DNA of 64,000 bases from Rhexocercosporidium sp. MPI-PUGE-AT-0058 (taxonomy: Eukaryota; Ascomycota; Leotiomycetes; Helotiales): the NCBI GenBank assembly GCA_020746875.1, contig JAGTJL010000020.1, positions 372,001-436,000 on the forward strand. The letters run 5' to 3'. The notes under the pieces were generated by a model, which saw nothing but the letters and a program-made list of their open reading frames with translations, was not told the origin of the DNA and ran no database searches. Of the stretch, positions 10,190 to 22,700 are shown in pieces. Both the position numbers and the translations under genes were made by a program. The number at the start of each line of letters is the position of its first letter. Position 1 is the stretch's first letter.

Positions 10190-13100
10190 CGAAATATGTA
10201 ATTATTATGCCTAAAAGAATAAGACTTAATAATATCTGAGCTACTCTTAATTCCGGCGCAAAAGTTAATTATATATTTTATAATATTATTGTTTAATTAG
10301 AAGTCCTTATTATAAAAAGCGATTTTATAGCCTTAAAGAGTATTATAAACACAAAATCGTGATTTCTAAAATATATAAATAACGTCTTAGTTATAATAAA
10401 AGACTATATTATCTTTATTAAGTTTTATATTATAAATATCTTAAGTATTAAAGTTATTCTTAAATTTTTATTTTTTCGGATTACGCGCGTTTTATTTAAA
10501 TACCTATTTAATGCGAAAGACAATCTAATTTACGCTAACTTATAAAATAAGACTACGCGACTAATTATTATTATTAAAGTAGCTAAACCTATAGAATACG
10601 CTAAAAGCATTAAAGCTATAAAGTCTGAGAGCTAAGCTAATAAAATATTATTAAATTCGGAATTAAACTACTTAGAGTCCGAAACTGACTCGGAAAATAA
10701 GTAACTGGCTATAATTAAAGCTTTACAGTTAATATCGTCGAATGCTTTTTAAAGGACACTTCCTTTAAGCTTAAGAACAAGCTTTTCTACGGGGGAAACA
10801 AAGAAACCTTTAATAATAAAAGTAACTCCTCTTTTAAAGACGTTTTATATGTTTTTATTAAATATATAAAGCGAGAATTTATAATTTTAAAGACGGACCT
10901 TTACGATTACCTCCTCTATAAAGACTTTATTAAAGCTCCTTTCGGCAAAAAACGTGTATTTAATACTGTATTAATTAAGAAAATCGAGCTTACCTTTTAA
11001 TTTATTATAAATTATAATACTTTATTAATAACGTCTTTATTTAAAAAACGCAAATAAGTTTTACAGGTTTATATTATATATAAAATAAAAAACAAAAAGA
11101 TTAAGCCTATAAATTAAATAAATAAAATAAAAAATACGCCTAAAAGCCGTAAAAATTAATATAAAGTCTTTAAAAAAAAGGACTTTCTTTAAAAGTAAAT
11201 TAAAAAGTACTAAGACATCTTACTCCTTTATTTTACCGGCTTTCCTCACGGATTTAAGATTATAGAAGAGCGACTTATTACTTTAAATATTAAAAATATA
11301 TTATAATTAAAAGAAAAAGCCCTCTTTAATAAAATAATATTAAATTAAGAAGGTGTTATTACATTTAATTAAATTAAGTATAAGAAATTTTATGAAAATG
11401 TTTTGCTATTTATAATTATTAAGACAGTAAACCATAAAGCTTAATAAGTATTACACTTTTTACTTCTTAAAGCGTTAACTCCTGAAGTTAAAAAAATAAT
11501 AAAAGATAAACTTAATCGTGGGGTTCTCGAACTCTTTAAGGAGTTATATTATAACGCTTAATTCTTAATTAAGAAAAAGGAATTAAAAAAGTACCGCTTA
11601 ATTAACTCGGCAATTATACTTAATACAGTTACTTTAAAAGACGTTAACTTATCTCTTTTTATTAATAAATTTTCAGAGGAATTTATAAAGTATTACATCG
11701 CGAGCCTAATAAACCTATACTTAAGTTATAATTAATAAGTATTATATTAAAGCAGCCAAAACATAACGGCCTTTTTCGTGCTTAATATTAAACTAGTCCG
11801 AAATACGACGTTACTTTAAGGAATTATAAATTTTATTACTTAATTCGTAAAAACAATTAATAAAATACTAAAAAATATTATGCCCTTTATTATAATATCG
11901 TTTTTAAATAACGTTAACGTAAAAGGACTATATATAAACTATAATTAAAAGAAAGCACGGCTTAGAATTCGCTAATTCGTCCTTAAGCACTTTCTTAACT
12001 TTAATAAGACGCTAAAACGTCTTAAGCGCGCTAGAGCTACTATAGGCCTTAAATCGCAGTTCTGTCGCAATAATATAAACGTCGTCGGCTACGCATATAA
12101 TTTATAAAGAAAAGAACCTTTAATTATACATTTAATTAAAATATAAAAATAAAAAGAACCTAAAAACGTTATAAAAGTCAAAAGATTTCTAAGTTTAGTT
12201 ACTTACTTTTACATTTAAATTAAAGACTTTCGTTTATTAATCAAGCTATTATACGACTTTATAAGAAATAAAATCAAATTCATATAAAACCCCGTAATTT
12301 ACGGCTAAATAATAAAAACCCTTTAAAATATCTTATGCTCCTTCTTAGTATTTTACAGAATCGACTACTCTAAAGGCGCTGGCGAAATCGTCGTTTTTAT
12401 AAACTTTAACGGAGTCGAATAAGGTGGTTTTCTTAATTAACGTAACCTGAAAAACAATAAGCTTAAACCGACAAAGTATAAGAGCGGCTTTTAAATAAAG
12501 GTAAAACGAGATTATAACGTTATAAAAAGAGAATATAAAAGTATACTTTTAATTCTTAAAAAGCTTAAAATCTAGCTTATAAGAGTCTATTTTATTATAA
12601 AGACTAACGTAAACACTCTTATTATTTAATTTAAAGGAGCTACTTATAATCACTTTAATGTAATATTTACTTATTGGTTCGCTTAAATTAGGCTTTTCGA
12701 CTTCAAAATACGCTATGTTAAAGGTGCTACGTACATAATAGTAAATGCTTTCTTAAGAAGACTTAAATACTTTAAAAATATTAAGGAAGATATCGAAAAT
12801 AATAACAATAAGAATTAAATCTTAATTAAATTTAATATAATTAGAATTTGCCCGGTAAAAGCGGAGAATACAAAAGACTCGATAAAAGAGCTAAAGACCT
12901 TTAATAACCTTAAGCTAACCCGAAGACGCGATATTTTTATTAATATAAAGCGAAAAGTCTAAGAATTACGAAATAAGTCGAACGATTAAATAATACCTAA
13001 TAGCGATTCGAGTATAGACTAAGAAAGTAAAGCGGACCTATTAATATCTTTAAAATATTATAAAAAGTATTATTAAAAGATAATTACTTACTTAATTACG

Positions 13101-14690
13101 CTTAAATCTCCGAAAAGTATAAATTTAAAAGCTTTTTATATATTTAAAAAAAAAGCATTATTATATAGAGTTTATAATTAATGTATTTAAAGACTTTTAT
13201 TAAAAGGCGTACTTATTAAATTCGTTATTAATATTAATAAAAACAAGGCATATATTTTGTAAAACTATTATAATAGCTCTGGCTATAAAGGAAGAAAAAG
13301 CATATATTATCGCATCTTCTAACGCTATTTTTAAAAGAATTATTTTAAAGATTCCGCGGAATTCGTTAAAATATGCGATAAATATATATTATATAATATT
13401 AAGTAATAAGAAAAACTTATAATTTTAATTACTTTAAATAAACTTATAAAAAAAATAAGCGTTAAATATTACTTTTATATTAATATAAAATAAGAAAAAA
13501 TATCTCGTTATCGTTTAAGACGATATAAGCGGTTAAGTCGAAGCTAAGGCGCTTGCTTCGAAGGAAGCTAAAGACATCGCTAATTTCATTTAATAAAACA
13601 TTATTTATTAATATAAGCTATTTTAAAAGCTAATAATTAATAGAAGCATAAAGAACATAAGTAAAGTCGTTAACTTATTAAATAAAATAGAAATTCGACG
13701 AATTTAAATATCGACTTATAACGCAAAAGCTAATGACATAATCGAGCGGGGACATAGCCTTATTAAAAATGTTCTTTTTAAAATAAAAAAAAATTAAATA
13801 AATAACTTATTAACGGTTCTATTCGCTGACCGTATTATAATCTATAAACTTATAAGCTATATCCTCTTTTATATAATTTACGGCAAAGAATTAATTCTCC
13901 TTATCGAACTACGTTACTTTACTTAAAAAAGCCTTTTCTCGAAAGATATTAAAAATATTAACGATTTAATTTATATTCGAACTCTTTAATATTAAATACA
14001 AAATAATAATATAAAAAAAGTTAAGCTTTAAAAAACACGTTATAAATAAAAAGAAAAAGAAGCTTTTAACGTAAAAAAAGATATTCGAAATAAGCTATTA
14101 TAAATTAAAGACTTAATTCTTAAGTACGATTTTATTTAAGAAATTAATATATCGAGGAATAAAAAGCTTAACTTTCGGTGACTAAAACCTTACGAAATTT
14201 ATAAGGTCTTCCTTAAAAAGAGCTATTATAAGCTGAAAGAGCTAAAAGTCGACGGTATACTCCTTTATAATACTTTTATAATTAATTGCCTTAAGCTATT
14301 TTATAAATAAAAGCGTTTTATTTATTATAAAGACGACAAGCTTTTAGCGACAACTTAATATAATAATAATAAAGATTAGCCTAAACCCAGTCTCGAGGAG
14401 CGAAATTTATAAGGCCTTAAAGATTTTAAAAAGCTTATAAAATAAGTTATATAAAATAATAAAATTATTATTAAAATACTTAAAAGGCTAACTCACGCGG
14501 AATAAAATCAATATTAAATCGTCACTTATTTTTTTAACGAGTAGCTTAATCGCCATAATTAATATTATTAATTACTTCTTATTATAATTCTTATAACTCG
14601 TCGCTTAATATTATCGAACGCTAAACTATGGCGAAGACACACCTTTTATACTTTATAAAGAAGACGAAAATTAAAGCACAATAATAGAAG
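10190..14690 (+). pseudogene. Gypsy-B pol: protease, RT, RNase H, integrase (degenerate)
   Basis: Protease: ATLNSGAKVNYI at about 10240 (DSGA with Asp to Asn). RT: the catalytic box near 11901-11912 reads FLNNVNVKG, both active Asp now Asn, followed by SQFCRNNINVVGY. RNase H near 12450-12770: YNVIKREYKSILLILKKL, then IKTNVNTLI, FTYWFAQIRLFDF and a VNAFLRR tail. Integrase: zinc-finger region near 13270-13400 (SSGYKGR, CDKY), core near 13500-13760 (SRYRLRRYKR, TYNAKAND-IERGH), and a C-terminal GKELILLIELRY block near 13890. Dozens of stops at Gln/Trp positions. It would have copied RNA to DNA and integrated it; it cannot do so now. Confidence 0.85.
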
Positions 14691-14847
14691 TATATATTAA
14701 AACACTAAAAGCTCTCCTTTAAACGACGAAAAATCCCCTTAGCACTTCGAACACTATTTACGCCTATAAATACCCTTTAATTACACTCACAAGTCGTTCC
14801 GTAACGATAACACCAGCATCTCAGTCGAGCCAAACAGTGTATTTATA

Positions 14848-15730
14848 ATGGCTGCCTTTTAAATAATTTAGTATTATTAACGTTAGACGTATAAGCTCGA
14901 AAGCTTATAAATATAATAATTATTAGCACTTTATAAAGTTAAAGAAGCCTTTAAGAAACTTAAAAAGAGTTTTAACTTTATAAAGTAGTTTAATTAAATT
15001 AAGTCGATTATAGCTTACGTTATAAAAGAATAAAATCTAATTAAGCACTTACTTTTTATTAAATCTTAAAAAAAGTTAAATAATAAGTTAGACGAGGTTC
15101 CTTCGACGAGCCGTTCTAGAGTATTAATAGTCTTAATATATTAATAGGCTAAGCGCTAAAGATAATAACTTCTTGAGATATACTGTCGAAGCAGGCTTAT
15201 ATAATAAGTCTTTAAAGGTAATCGAAAACTAGAAATTCTTCTTTAGTATTATTTAAATACTTTATAATAAGAAAAATTTACCTTCACTAAAACAGCTCTT
15301 AAGGCTATAATAAATAAATTATTAATTTAAAAAGAAAATATATAACGACTAAGAAGTTACGCGTAATTAAACGACTTAAAATCTGAAGAAGTTTGCAGAA
15401 TTAAATAAATAAAACTAATTTATATACTTAAATAAACGATAAAGCGCGCGACAGGCTATAGATTATTGCGAAGGAAATAAGTTATTATAACTACCTTATA
15501 TTAATAATAAAAATCGTTAGATTTATTATTAATAATATAAAAAGTTTATTTAAATATTAATAACTTTAATATAACGTACTTAAAAACGGAGCCTAATACT
15601 TTAAGACCGTAACGGTTAAGCTAAAAATAAGTAAAATAAATACGGCTAATAAATTATAAATCTTTAGCTTTTTTATATCTTTTTTACGCCTTTAACCCTT
15701 TATATTATAAGTGCTTTATTCTTAATTAAA
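14848..15730 (+). pseudogene. Degenerate ORF between integrase and the 2.5-kb repeat
   Basis: From ATG 14848 one plus frame reads about 290 codons, with stops only where Gln (TAA/TAG) is likely, including clusters that look like former Gln-Gln runs. Recognisable stretches include KEAFKKLKKSFNFIK, DEVPSTSRSRV, LLEIYCRSRLI and TFTKTALKAIINKLLI. It is basic and helical in character. I do not recognise it. In position it is an extra 3' ORF of Gypsy-B, but it might instead be an unrelated insertion. Confidence 0.4.
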
Positions 15731-15760
15731 CTATTAGTCCTCAGAAATTAGCGGTCGAGT

Positions 15761-18270
15761 TGTCGTAAGCTTAAAGTTTAACGTAAGAGTTATTATTAAA
15801 CTTTATAAGTTCTTTTAATTGACGGCTATTAAGTCTAGGCTCCTACGCTGCTTAAGTATTAATAATAATAACTTAATTAAAAGTAAAAGTATAAGATAAT
15901 AAATTAAATATTATAATAGGCCAAGCCTGCCTTAAGCTATTTTAAGCAACGCATTAAAGTGCTAAAGTAATAACGACTTTATTTCCTTAGAGTTTCGGTT
16001 AATTAATTTTAAAACAATAAAATAAATAAAACTATTTCGTATAAAAGGAGATTTTAATTAATTTAAATTACACGCCTCTTTTTTAGCCGTTCCGAAATCT
16101 CGTTTATTAGAATTTAAATATTATTATTATAATTCTGTCGTAATAATAATTTTATAAAAGACTTAAATAAGTAAATAATGCCTTATTATAAGCATTTAAA
16201 TTATTTATAGGTATTCCTTTGACTTTATTCTTATAAGGCTATCTCTTATTAAGTAAATTAACTAGACTTTAAGTCAGGAGCTTCTTTTAATTAAATATTA
16301 GTCCTTAAACCTTTAAATTAAAAATATTAATTAATTAAGAAAGAATACTATTACTTCCGCCTTTAAAATATATTTACTTTTTTTTTAAACTTAAAATCCG
16401 GCTTAGCTTATACCGGCTTATAAAGGTATTTAAGGAATATTTTTATTACCTTTAAAGTTATTATAAAATTATATTAATATAAAGTTCTTTAAAAGAAAAC
16501 CTTATCTTTAAATAAAAAAAGGTTACTTTAATAAGAAAAGACTTCCGGAAAGTTCGATATTATCGATTTAAAAGTTACTTATAATATAATTAATAAAGGC
16601 TTAAAATAAGTAATAAAAGTAAAAATACTTCTTATTTTAATAAAGTAATTAAAGTTGCGCTTTTACTTTAAGTTTTTAAATTATATTAAAGAAATATTAA
16701 GATTTAAAAGTTAATAATATTAAATAAGAGAGAACTAACCTTTAACCTTTTATTCCTCTTAATTAATTAATAATAAGAAGCAAGTCGAAGGAAAGCGACG
16801 ACGAAGGCGGTTTAAAATAACTTATAATTTGTTAAAACTTTAAAGGTTATTCTCGAGAAGCTTTTACTCCGTAACTTACCGCTAGAAAAAGAAAGAGACC
16901 GCGAAAAAGATTAAGTAACTTAAAGTTAATATATAAAATATAATATTTCTTTTTTTCTTCTTTTAAATATAATAAATTTCAGCCGCTTATAATAATTTAT
17001 TTATTTATTAAAGAATAATAAGAAAATATAATAAAAAATTATTAAAATATTATCGGCGCTTTTATTTAATATAATAACCGTTAAAATAAAAAGAAAAAGA
17101 ATTACTTAAGACTGATTTCGTCGTTATTTAATATCGACTTATTAAAAAAGTAAAAGTAAAAAAAAAAGATAAAAATAAAAAAAAGACTTAATTAAATTAA
17201 AAAAAGAAATACTTTAATTAATTTCTTTTTACTTTTTTATTATATTTTAAACCTTAAAAGTAAAAAGACCGTCCTCCGATTACTATTTACTTTTAATTTT
17301 ATATATTTATATATTCTTACTTTTTTAATATACTCTTAATATATTTCCTTTTATTTTTAATAATAATTAAAAAATTAAGAAAGTTTATAAAAGATTCGTT
17401 AAAATAAAAATATAAAAAAGAAGCGGAGTCGTTAAAAACACGCTAGCTTAAAGTATAAGGGAATATTAACGAATTCGACGCGTTATAAGAATTAATTTTT
17501 ATTTTATAAAAAAAGTCAGTTTTTACGCTATAAGAAAAAGAGTCGAGAACTTATTTAAAATACTAATTATACGCCGATTTATTTTAAAAGAATTACTTTA
17601 ATTTTATTAAAGCTAAAGTTTACTCGAATATAATACTTAAAAAAGCAAGTTTAAGCGGCAAAAATAATATAATAAGTATTAAAAGGTATAAAAAAACTAA
17701 TATAAAAGTAAAAAGACGCGTAAAGCCTCTTTAAGAATATTATAAAAAAAAGTAATAAAATTATTAAAAAAAAAAAAAAAGAAAAAGAATAATAAAATAA
17801 AAGATAATATTTAAAAGTATTAAGCGAGACAATTATTTACTTTTAAAGGTAAGATATAAGTCACTTAATATTTACTTATTCTTATTTAAACACATTTTCC
17901 TTTAAGTATTTAAAGCTTTAAAAAGCTATAATATTAATTCTTATTTCTTTACTTAAAGTCGAGCATGAGTTTTTTAAGAAAGGAACGCATATAGTAAGAT
18001 TAACCTCAGAAGCCCATTTGTCACGTAATTAAGCTGTATCTTATTATATTTAAAATAACCTTTAAGATAATATCTTTTAAGGATAATAATAATTTTTATT
18101 ATTATAACTTTTCTTTTTATTTAAATTATACCTCTCTCTTCTCTTAATAAATTATACTTCTTAAATATGTAATATCTTTAATATTCGTTAAATAAGTATT
18201 TCCTACGTTTACCTTCCGGCACTTGCTTTACTACCCTCTTGTTATGTGCTTAGTGTTTTCCCCCTCCATA
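15761..18270 (+). repeat. 2.5-kb TG...CA repeat, copy 1 (probable long LTR of Gypsy-B)
   Basis: Starts TGTCGTAAGC and ends CCCCTCCATA (CA decayed to TA). The second copy at 37561-40532 has the same orientation and, without its MITE, nearly the same length. It separates the 3' end of Gypsy-B copy 1 from the 5' end of copy 2, the place expected for a shared LTR in a tandem array. No clean primer-binding site follows and no clear purine tract precedes it, so an independent element is not excluded. One plus frame (about 16010-16930) reads as protein in both copies (RSEISFI, GLAYTGL-RYLRNIFITFK), unusual for an LTR. Confidence 0.6.
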
Positions 18271-19689
18271 ATAATATAATAAAAAATATAAGAAGTTTAA
18301 AGGAAAACCACTTACTTTTAATATAAAAGTACCTAAACTATTAAAAAAGCCAGCTTTAACACGTAAAGTATTAATATTAAAAAGGTCGGACCGAAAATAA
18401 CTGGATTACGTTATTAAAAACACCTTAATTAATATTAAAATATATTTAATACTTTAAAAAACAAAAGTAAATTATTTAAAATAAATTTAGTAAATTTTAA
18501 CGTTAATCGCACTTTTAATAGACGTATTTATTACTTTTTTCTTTTTCTTTTTCTATTAAGGGCTTATTTTAAACTAGCGAGACGGAACTTAATAAAAAAG
18601 TATATAAAGTTTTACTTTATGCTTTTTTAATTAATTTTAATCTTAAGTTATTTTACGCCGAGATTAATTTTAATAATAATAAAACTTTAATATTTAACGA
18701 GATTTATTTACTTTACTTAAGCTTATACGTTTATTTATTATAAAAATAAAAGGCTTAGACTTCGGCGTCTTTCGGGCTTTACTACCTTAAAAAGAGCTTA
18801 AAGTTATAAGTTATTTAACTTAATATTTTATTTATATATTTTTTTTATTTTCTTAAGCTTGTATATTTTTCTTTTTTTAATATAATATATTATATTTTTT
18901 TATTTTTTTATTAATAATATTAAATATATTTATTTTTTAATAAATTATTAATTTTATTAAAAAAAATTAATTATATTTGAAAACGATATTAAAAATAACG
19001 CCTTTAGCGGCAATTTAAAAGATAAAGAGCTTAAACGACTTATTAATAACTTCTTTATAACTCGAAGAAGCTTTACGACCTCGATTATAAACTATTTTAT
19101 TATTAAGACTAACTTTATAAGCTTTATAAACTCTTTTACCTTTATGTTTACTAGGCTTTTAATAAAGCTTAATATCGCTGGAATTACTAACTTTACTTTA
19201 TTATAATTATTAAGAACACTTATAGATAATGTTTTAATTATAAATAAAAAAAAATAAAAGAAATAGAAGTGGCGGTAATAACTTATAATAAAATATATTT
19301 AATTATAATTAAAGTAATAGCTATTTAAAAAGCTCTAATATAAGAGTTTAGGCCGCCTCTTAAACTTTACCGGCTTATATAATACTTACTTAGCTTATAC
19401 ACTTTTAATTTATATTATATTTGCCTTTAAAGTAAGGGGGACTTAACCCCGCTAATATAAGTTATATAATATTGCTTTAGGCTTAAGCCACTTCTGCTTA
19501 GGCTTTTTAATTAATATAACTTACGCTAAAATAATATAAACTTATTAAAACCTTTATATTATATAAAGTAAATAAGGCTTTATATAATTATTATTATAAA
19601 CTTATTTTTAATAATATAATATCTTAATAGCCTATATCTTAAGCCGCACGACTTATTACGGATTTTATTAAAGGACTTCTTTATTTCAT

Positions 19690-21693
19690 AATAGCCTAAA
19701 CTATATTAACCTTAGGCGCTTTTAATTATTTATACTTTAACGAGAATAATATTATTAAATTCTTTAAGACCTTAAAGCAGCTTTTTACGACTCGAGGTAT
19801 TACGGACGACGCCGAAAAGAAATAATACGTCGTAAACTATTATATTCTCGAAGTAAATTAAAATATTAAATAGCTCCTCGACTTCCTTAATAGCACTTAT
19901 TAAAAGTTAATTAAAGAAATTATAAAAGAATATTAAACGTTTAATTTTAAGTAATATTATTATACTTTTTAAAACTTAAAAAAGATATTTAATAACTTTA
20001 AATATATTAAGGAAAATACTTTTAAATTTTAATCTCGACAATTCTTTTAAGCTTTTAAAAAAGTTAGTCGAATTTATATATAAAAGAAAATTATTATAAA
20101 ATAATAAATAATTATAAAGTTTTTAGCGGCTTTACTTAAGTAATTTAAGAAAAAGACTAAAACTTTTATTAAAAAATAATAGTACTTTTAATATAAAAAA
20201 TATATAATTTTTTAATAAAATATATATTAAAATAAAAGGCTTACTTTAAATTAAGCGGAAAATTAATATATTAATTAAAAAGAAAGTATTATTTATGCGA
20301 ACTACTTAAGCCGACCGCTTTTAATTTAAGTTAAATAATAGTAAAACTCCTTCTTTAGCGATATAATTCGAGGGGCTTAACTTTATAACTTGCCTTAAGC
20401 TTATAAAATATAAAAATAATTCTTTAATTTAAAAGATTAATAACGTCTTTAAAAAGAGTTTAGTGCTTTGTCTTAAATTAAATTAAAAAAAAGCATATTT
20501 AAGAAGAAGTTATTCTTATTATCGAAAGGCTGACTTGCGATAATTAATTAAATTATAAAATAAAATATTAATATAATTACAAAAGAATTAAATAACTTAC
20601 GCATATTATACGTTATTATAAAGAAGAAAAAAATCTAAAGTTAATAGCCGAAATTAAGGCTTTATTTACTTACGAGTCGATCGCATACCTTAAAGAAGCT
20701 GAGGTTTTTTATTAAGATTTTAAAATAAGCTTTAAATATAATCGACGTTTCAATATAAAAGACGACATAAGTATTAAATGCCTTTTTTACTTTAATAAAC
20801 TAATTCCGGGTGGTAAACCTTAAGGATTTTATAAGTATTAAAATTAATATTATAAGTTTAAAAAATAACTTAATTTAGAAATTATTTATAAAAATAAAAA
20901 TAATTATATTTATATAAGCTTTTAAAAAAAGAATAAAAGCTTAAGTAATTTAATTTCTTTAAAATAAATTAAAGAGAAAAGTCCTTATTTTATAAATAAT
21001 TAATATAAAAAGAAACTTAAACTTAAAACAAAAAGAAAAAGTAATTTAAAAGAAGCTCTAGAATACTTAAAAAGCCCTTTTAATAAAATATTATACCGAA
21101 GTCAGCCTTAAAAAGACTAATACTAAAAGTTAAAAGCCTTAAGATTATTCAGACATCCTCGTTGTTTAATTCTTTAATATAATAAGATTAATTAACGTTT
21201 AAAACGTACTTATTATTTCTAATTTAAAAGAAATAAATAATAGCTTTAAAATAATATTTATAAAAATAAAATAATAAAGCGCCGCTGCTTTTAAAATAAT
21301 AATAAAAGCTAAATTATATATAATTAAAATCTTATTTTAAAAACGCTTTAAGGCTTAAGCTAATTACGGAAGATTAAAAGTTCGTAAAGAAGTTAAGAAT
21401 ACCGTTAGATTTTAAGAGCTTATAAACGTAAACCTTTTAATTAAAATACTTAAAGTAAAACTTATTTAAATTATTATAAAAGATAATAATAATATTATTT
21501 TTAAGAAATTAAAAGAAATTACTTTAGCCGTAAGTCGAAAAAGACCGATTATTATTAAATCCCTTTTTATAAGGACTATTTAAAAACGTATTAAAAGTAA
21601 CGTATTTATTACTATTAAGGCGACTTTAGGCCGACCTCGCGTATATTAGGCGCTATCGCAAAATAATTACACGTTAAATAATATATTAAATAA
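19690..21693 (+). pseudogene. Gypsy-B gag (degenerate)
   Basis: The plus frame from about 19700 shows a Gag-type helical domain: YFNENNIIKFFKTLKQLF, then TRGITDDAEKK and LLDFLNSTY, resembling fungal Ty3/Gypsy Gag N-terminal domains. Downstream the frame stays readable with stops at Gln positions through EIKALFTYESIAYLKEAE (about 20650) to basic Lys-rich sequence near 21050. A CCHC knuckle is not certain; a Phe/Tyr-rich segment near 20790 may be its remnant. The frame continues after Copia-E at 36788. Confidence 0.6.
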
Positions 21694-21698
21694 ACTTC

Positions 21699-21887
21699 TG
21701 TCGTACAGAAGTGGAGCAGGCTTTTAGTGGTTCAAGAGCTCTACGATTAACGTGGAGAGCAAAGGTTTAAAAGATTTATTAAAGTAAGCGTTACCTTCTG
21801 TAAGAGAGGATTATAACCCGAGTATATATACACGTGAGTGCTTACGAGAGCATATATATGACTAGTAGATTACGCTAAGGCGCGATA
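21699..21887 (-). repeat. Copia-E 3' LTR, 189 bp
   Basis: On the plus strand it starts TGTCGTACAGAAGTGG and ends GGCGCGATA (former CGACA). TGTCG...CGACA are its terminal inverted bases. Same length as the LTR at 36594-36782. This copy retains more CpA/TpG than its partner. Confidence 0.92.
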
Positions 21888-22700
21888 CACTCTTATAATA
21901 AAGCTCCGTTATATAAACAAGCCTTGCTATTTAAAAGCGCATAAGCAATTAAGAGATGCAATACAAGCTCCTCGAGTATATATATTAGTTCTTAATAAAA
22001 GTATAACGCCGAGTAGTAAATTAATACTCTTAAGATATTATAACAAATGAAAATATTAATACGCGCTTTAAAGATATAATATGCGAAGACTCTGTATATT
22101 AATATAAGCAATCTGCTAAGCAATTAATATTAATAATAAATAAGAATATAAATACGTATTCAAATTATATATAATTAAATAAATAAAATCTAAAGATATA
22201 GCTAAGCTATAATAATTAAGTAAACAAGATCTTAATTATCGTGTCTAACGCGTGCAAATCGCAGGTTTTAGAAATAAGACTAAAGCAAGGTTCGGTCTGC
22301 AATTAAGATTTCGTGCCGTCTCGTTTAATTATTAAGTTACTAAGTTATAATTAATAAATTTAGTCCTTCCAAAATAATTATTATATATAACAAGAAGCCG
22401 CAATAATATATACCAGCTTTTTATTAATTCATATAATGCGCCGCCTCCCGAATTAATAAGTTTATTATTAATCTAAGCGTCCCGTTCCGTAATAACGCGA
22501 TCACAATTACCCTTAAGGATATATATATATCGACTTTCGTATTATTATAATTAACCTTTACTTAATATTAACACACTTTATACTCGCGTACTTACTTACT
22601 TATTTATTTCTTTTTTCTGTCTTTTAATTTTTTACTTCTTTTAGTAAATTCTCTTTAATTATTAGCTATACTTTTTAAAGCTTTTAGAGTAGCGACTGCG
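21888..22700. other. Copia-E 3' untranslated region
   Basis: AT-rich, without a readable frame on either strand. It contains the purine tract at 21888-21894 and the probable promoter side of the plus-strand accessory gene. Confidence 0.4.

Larger units (their letters stand above)
9965..15760 (+). mobile_element. Gypsy-B copy 1, internal region (protease to 3' end)
   Basis: A Ty3/Gypsy element whose gag half lies left of Copia-A copy 1, outside the window. Domain order protease, RT, RNase H, integrase is that of Ty3/Gypsy. The first 91 bp (9965-10055) equal 37160-37250 in copy 2, showing the two are copies of one element. The internal region ends against the 2.5-kb repeat at 15761. Heavily RIPped. 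Confidence 0.8.
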
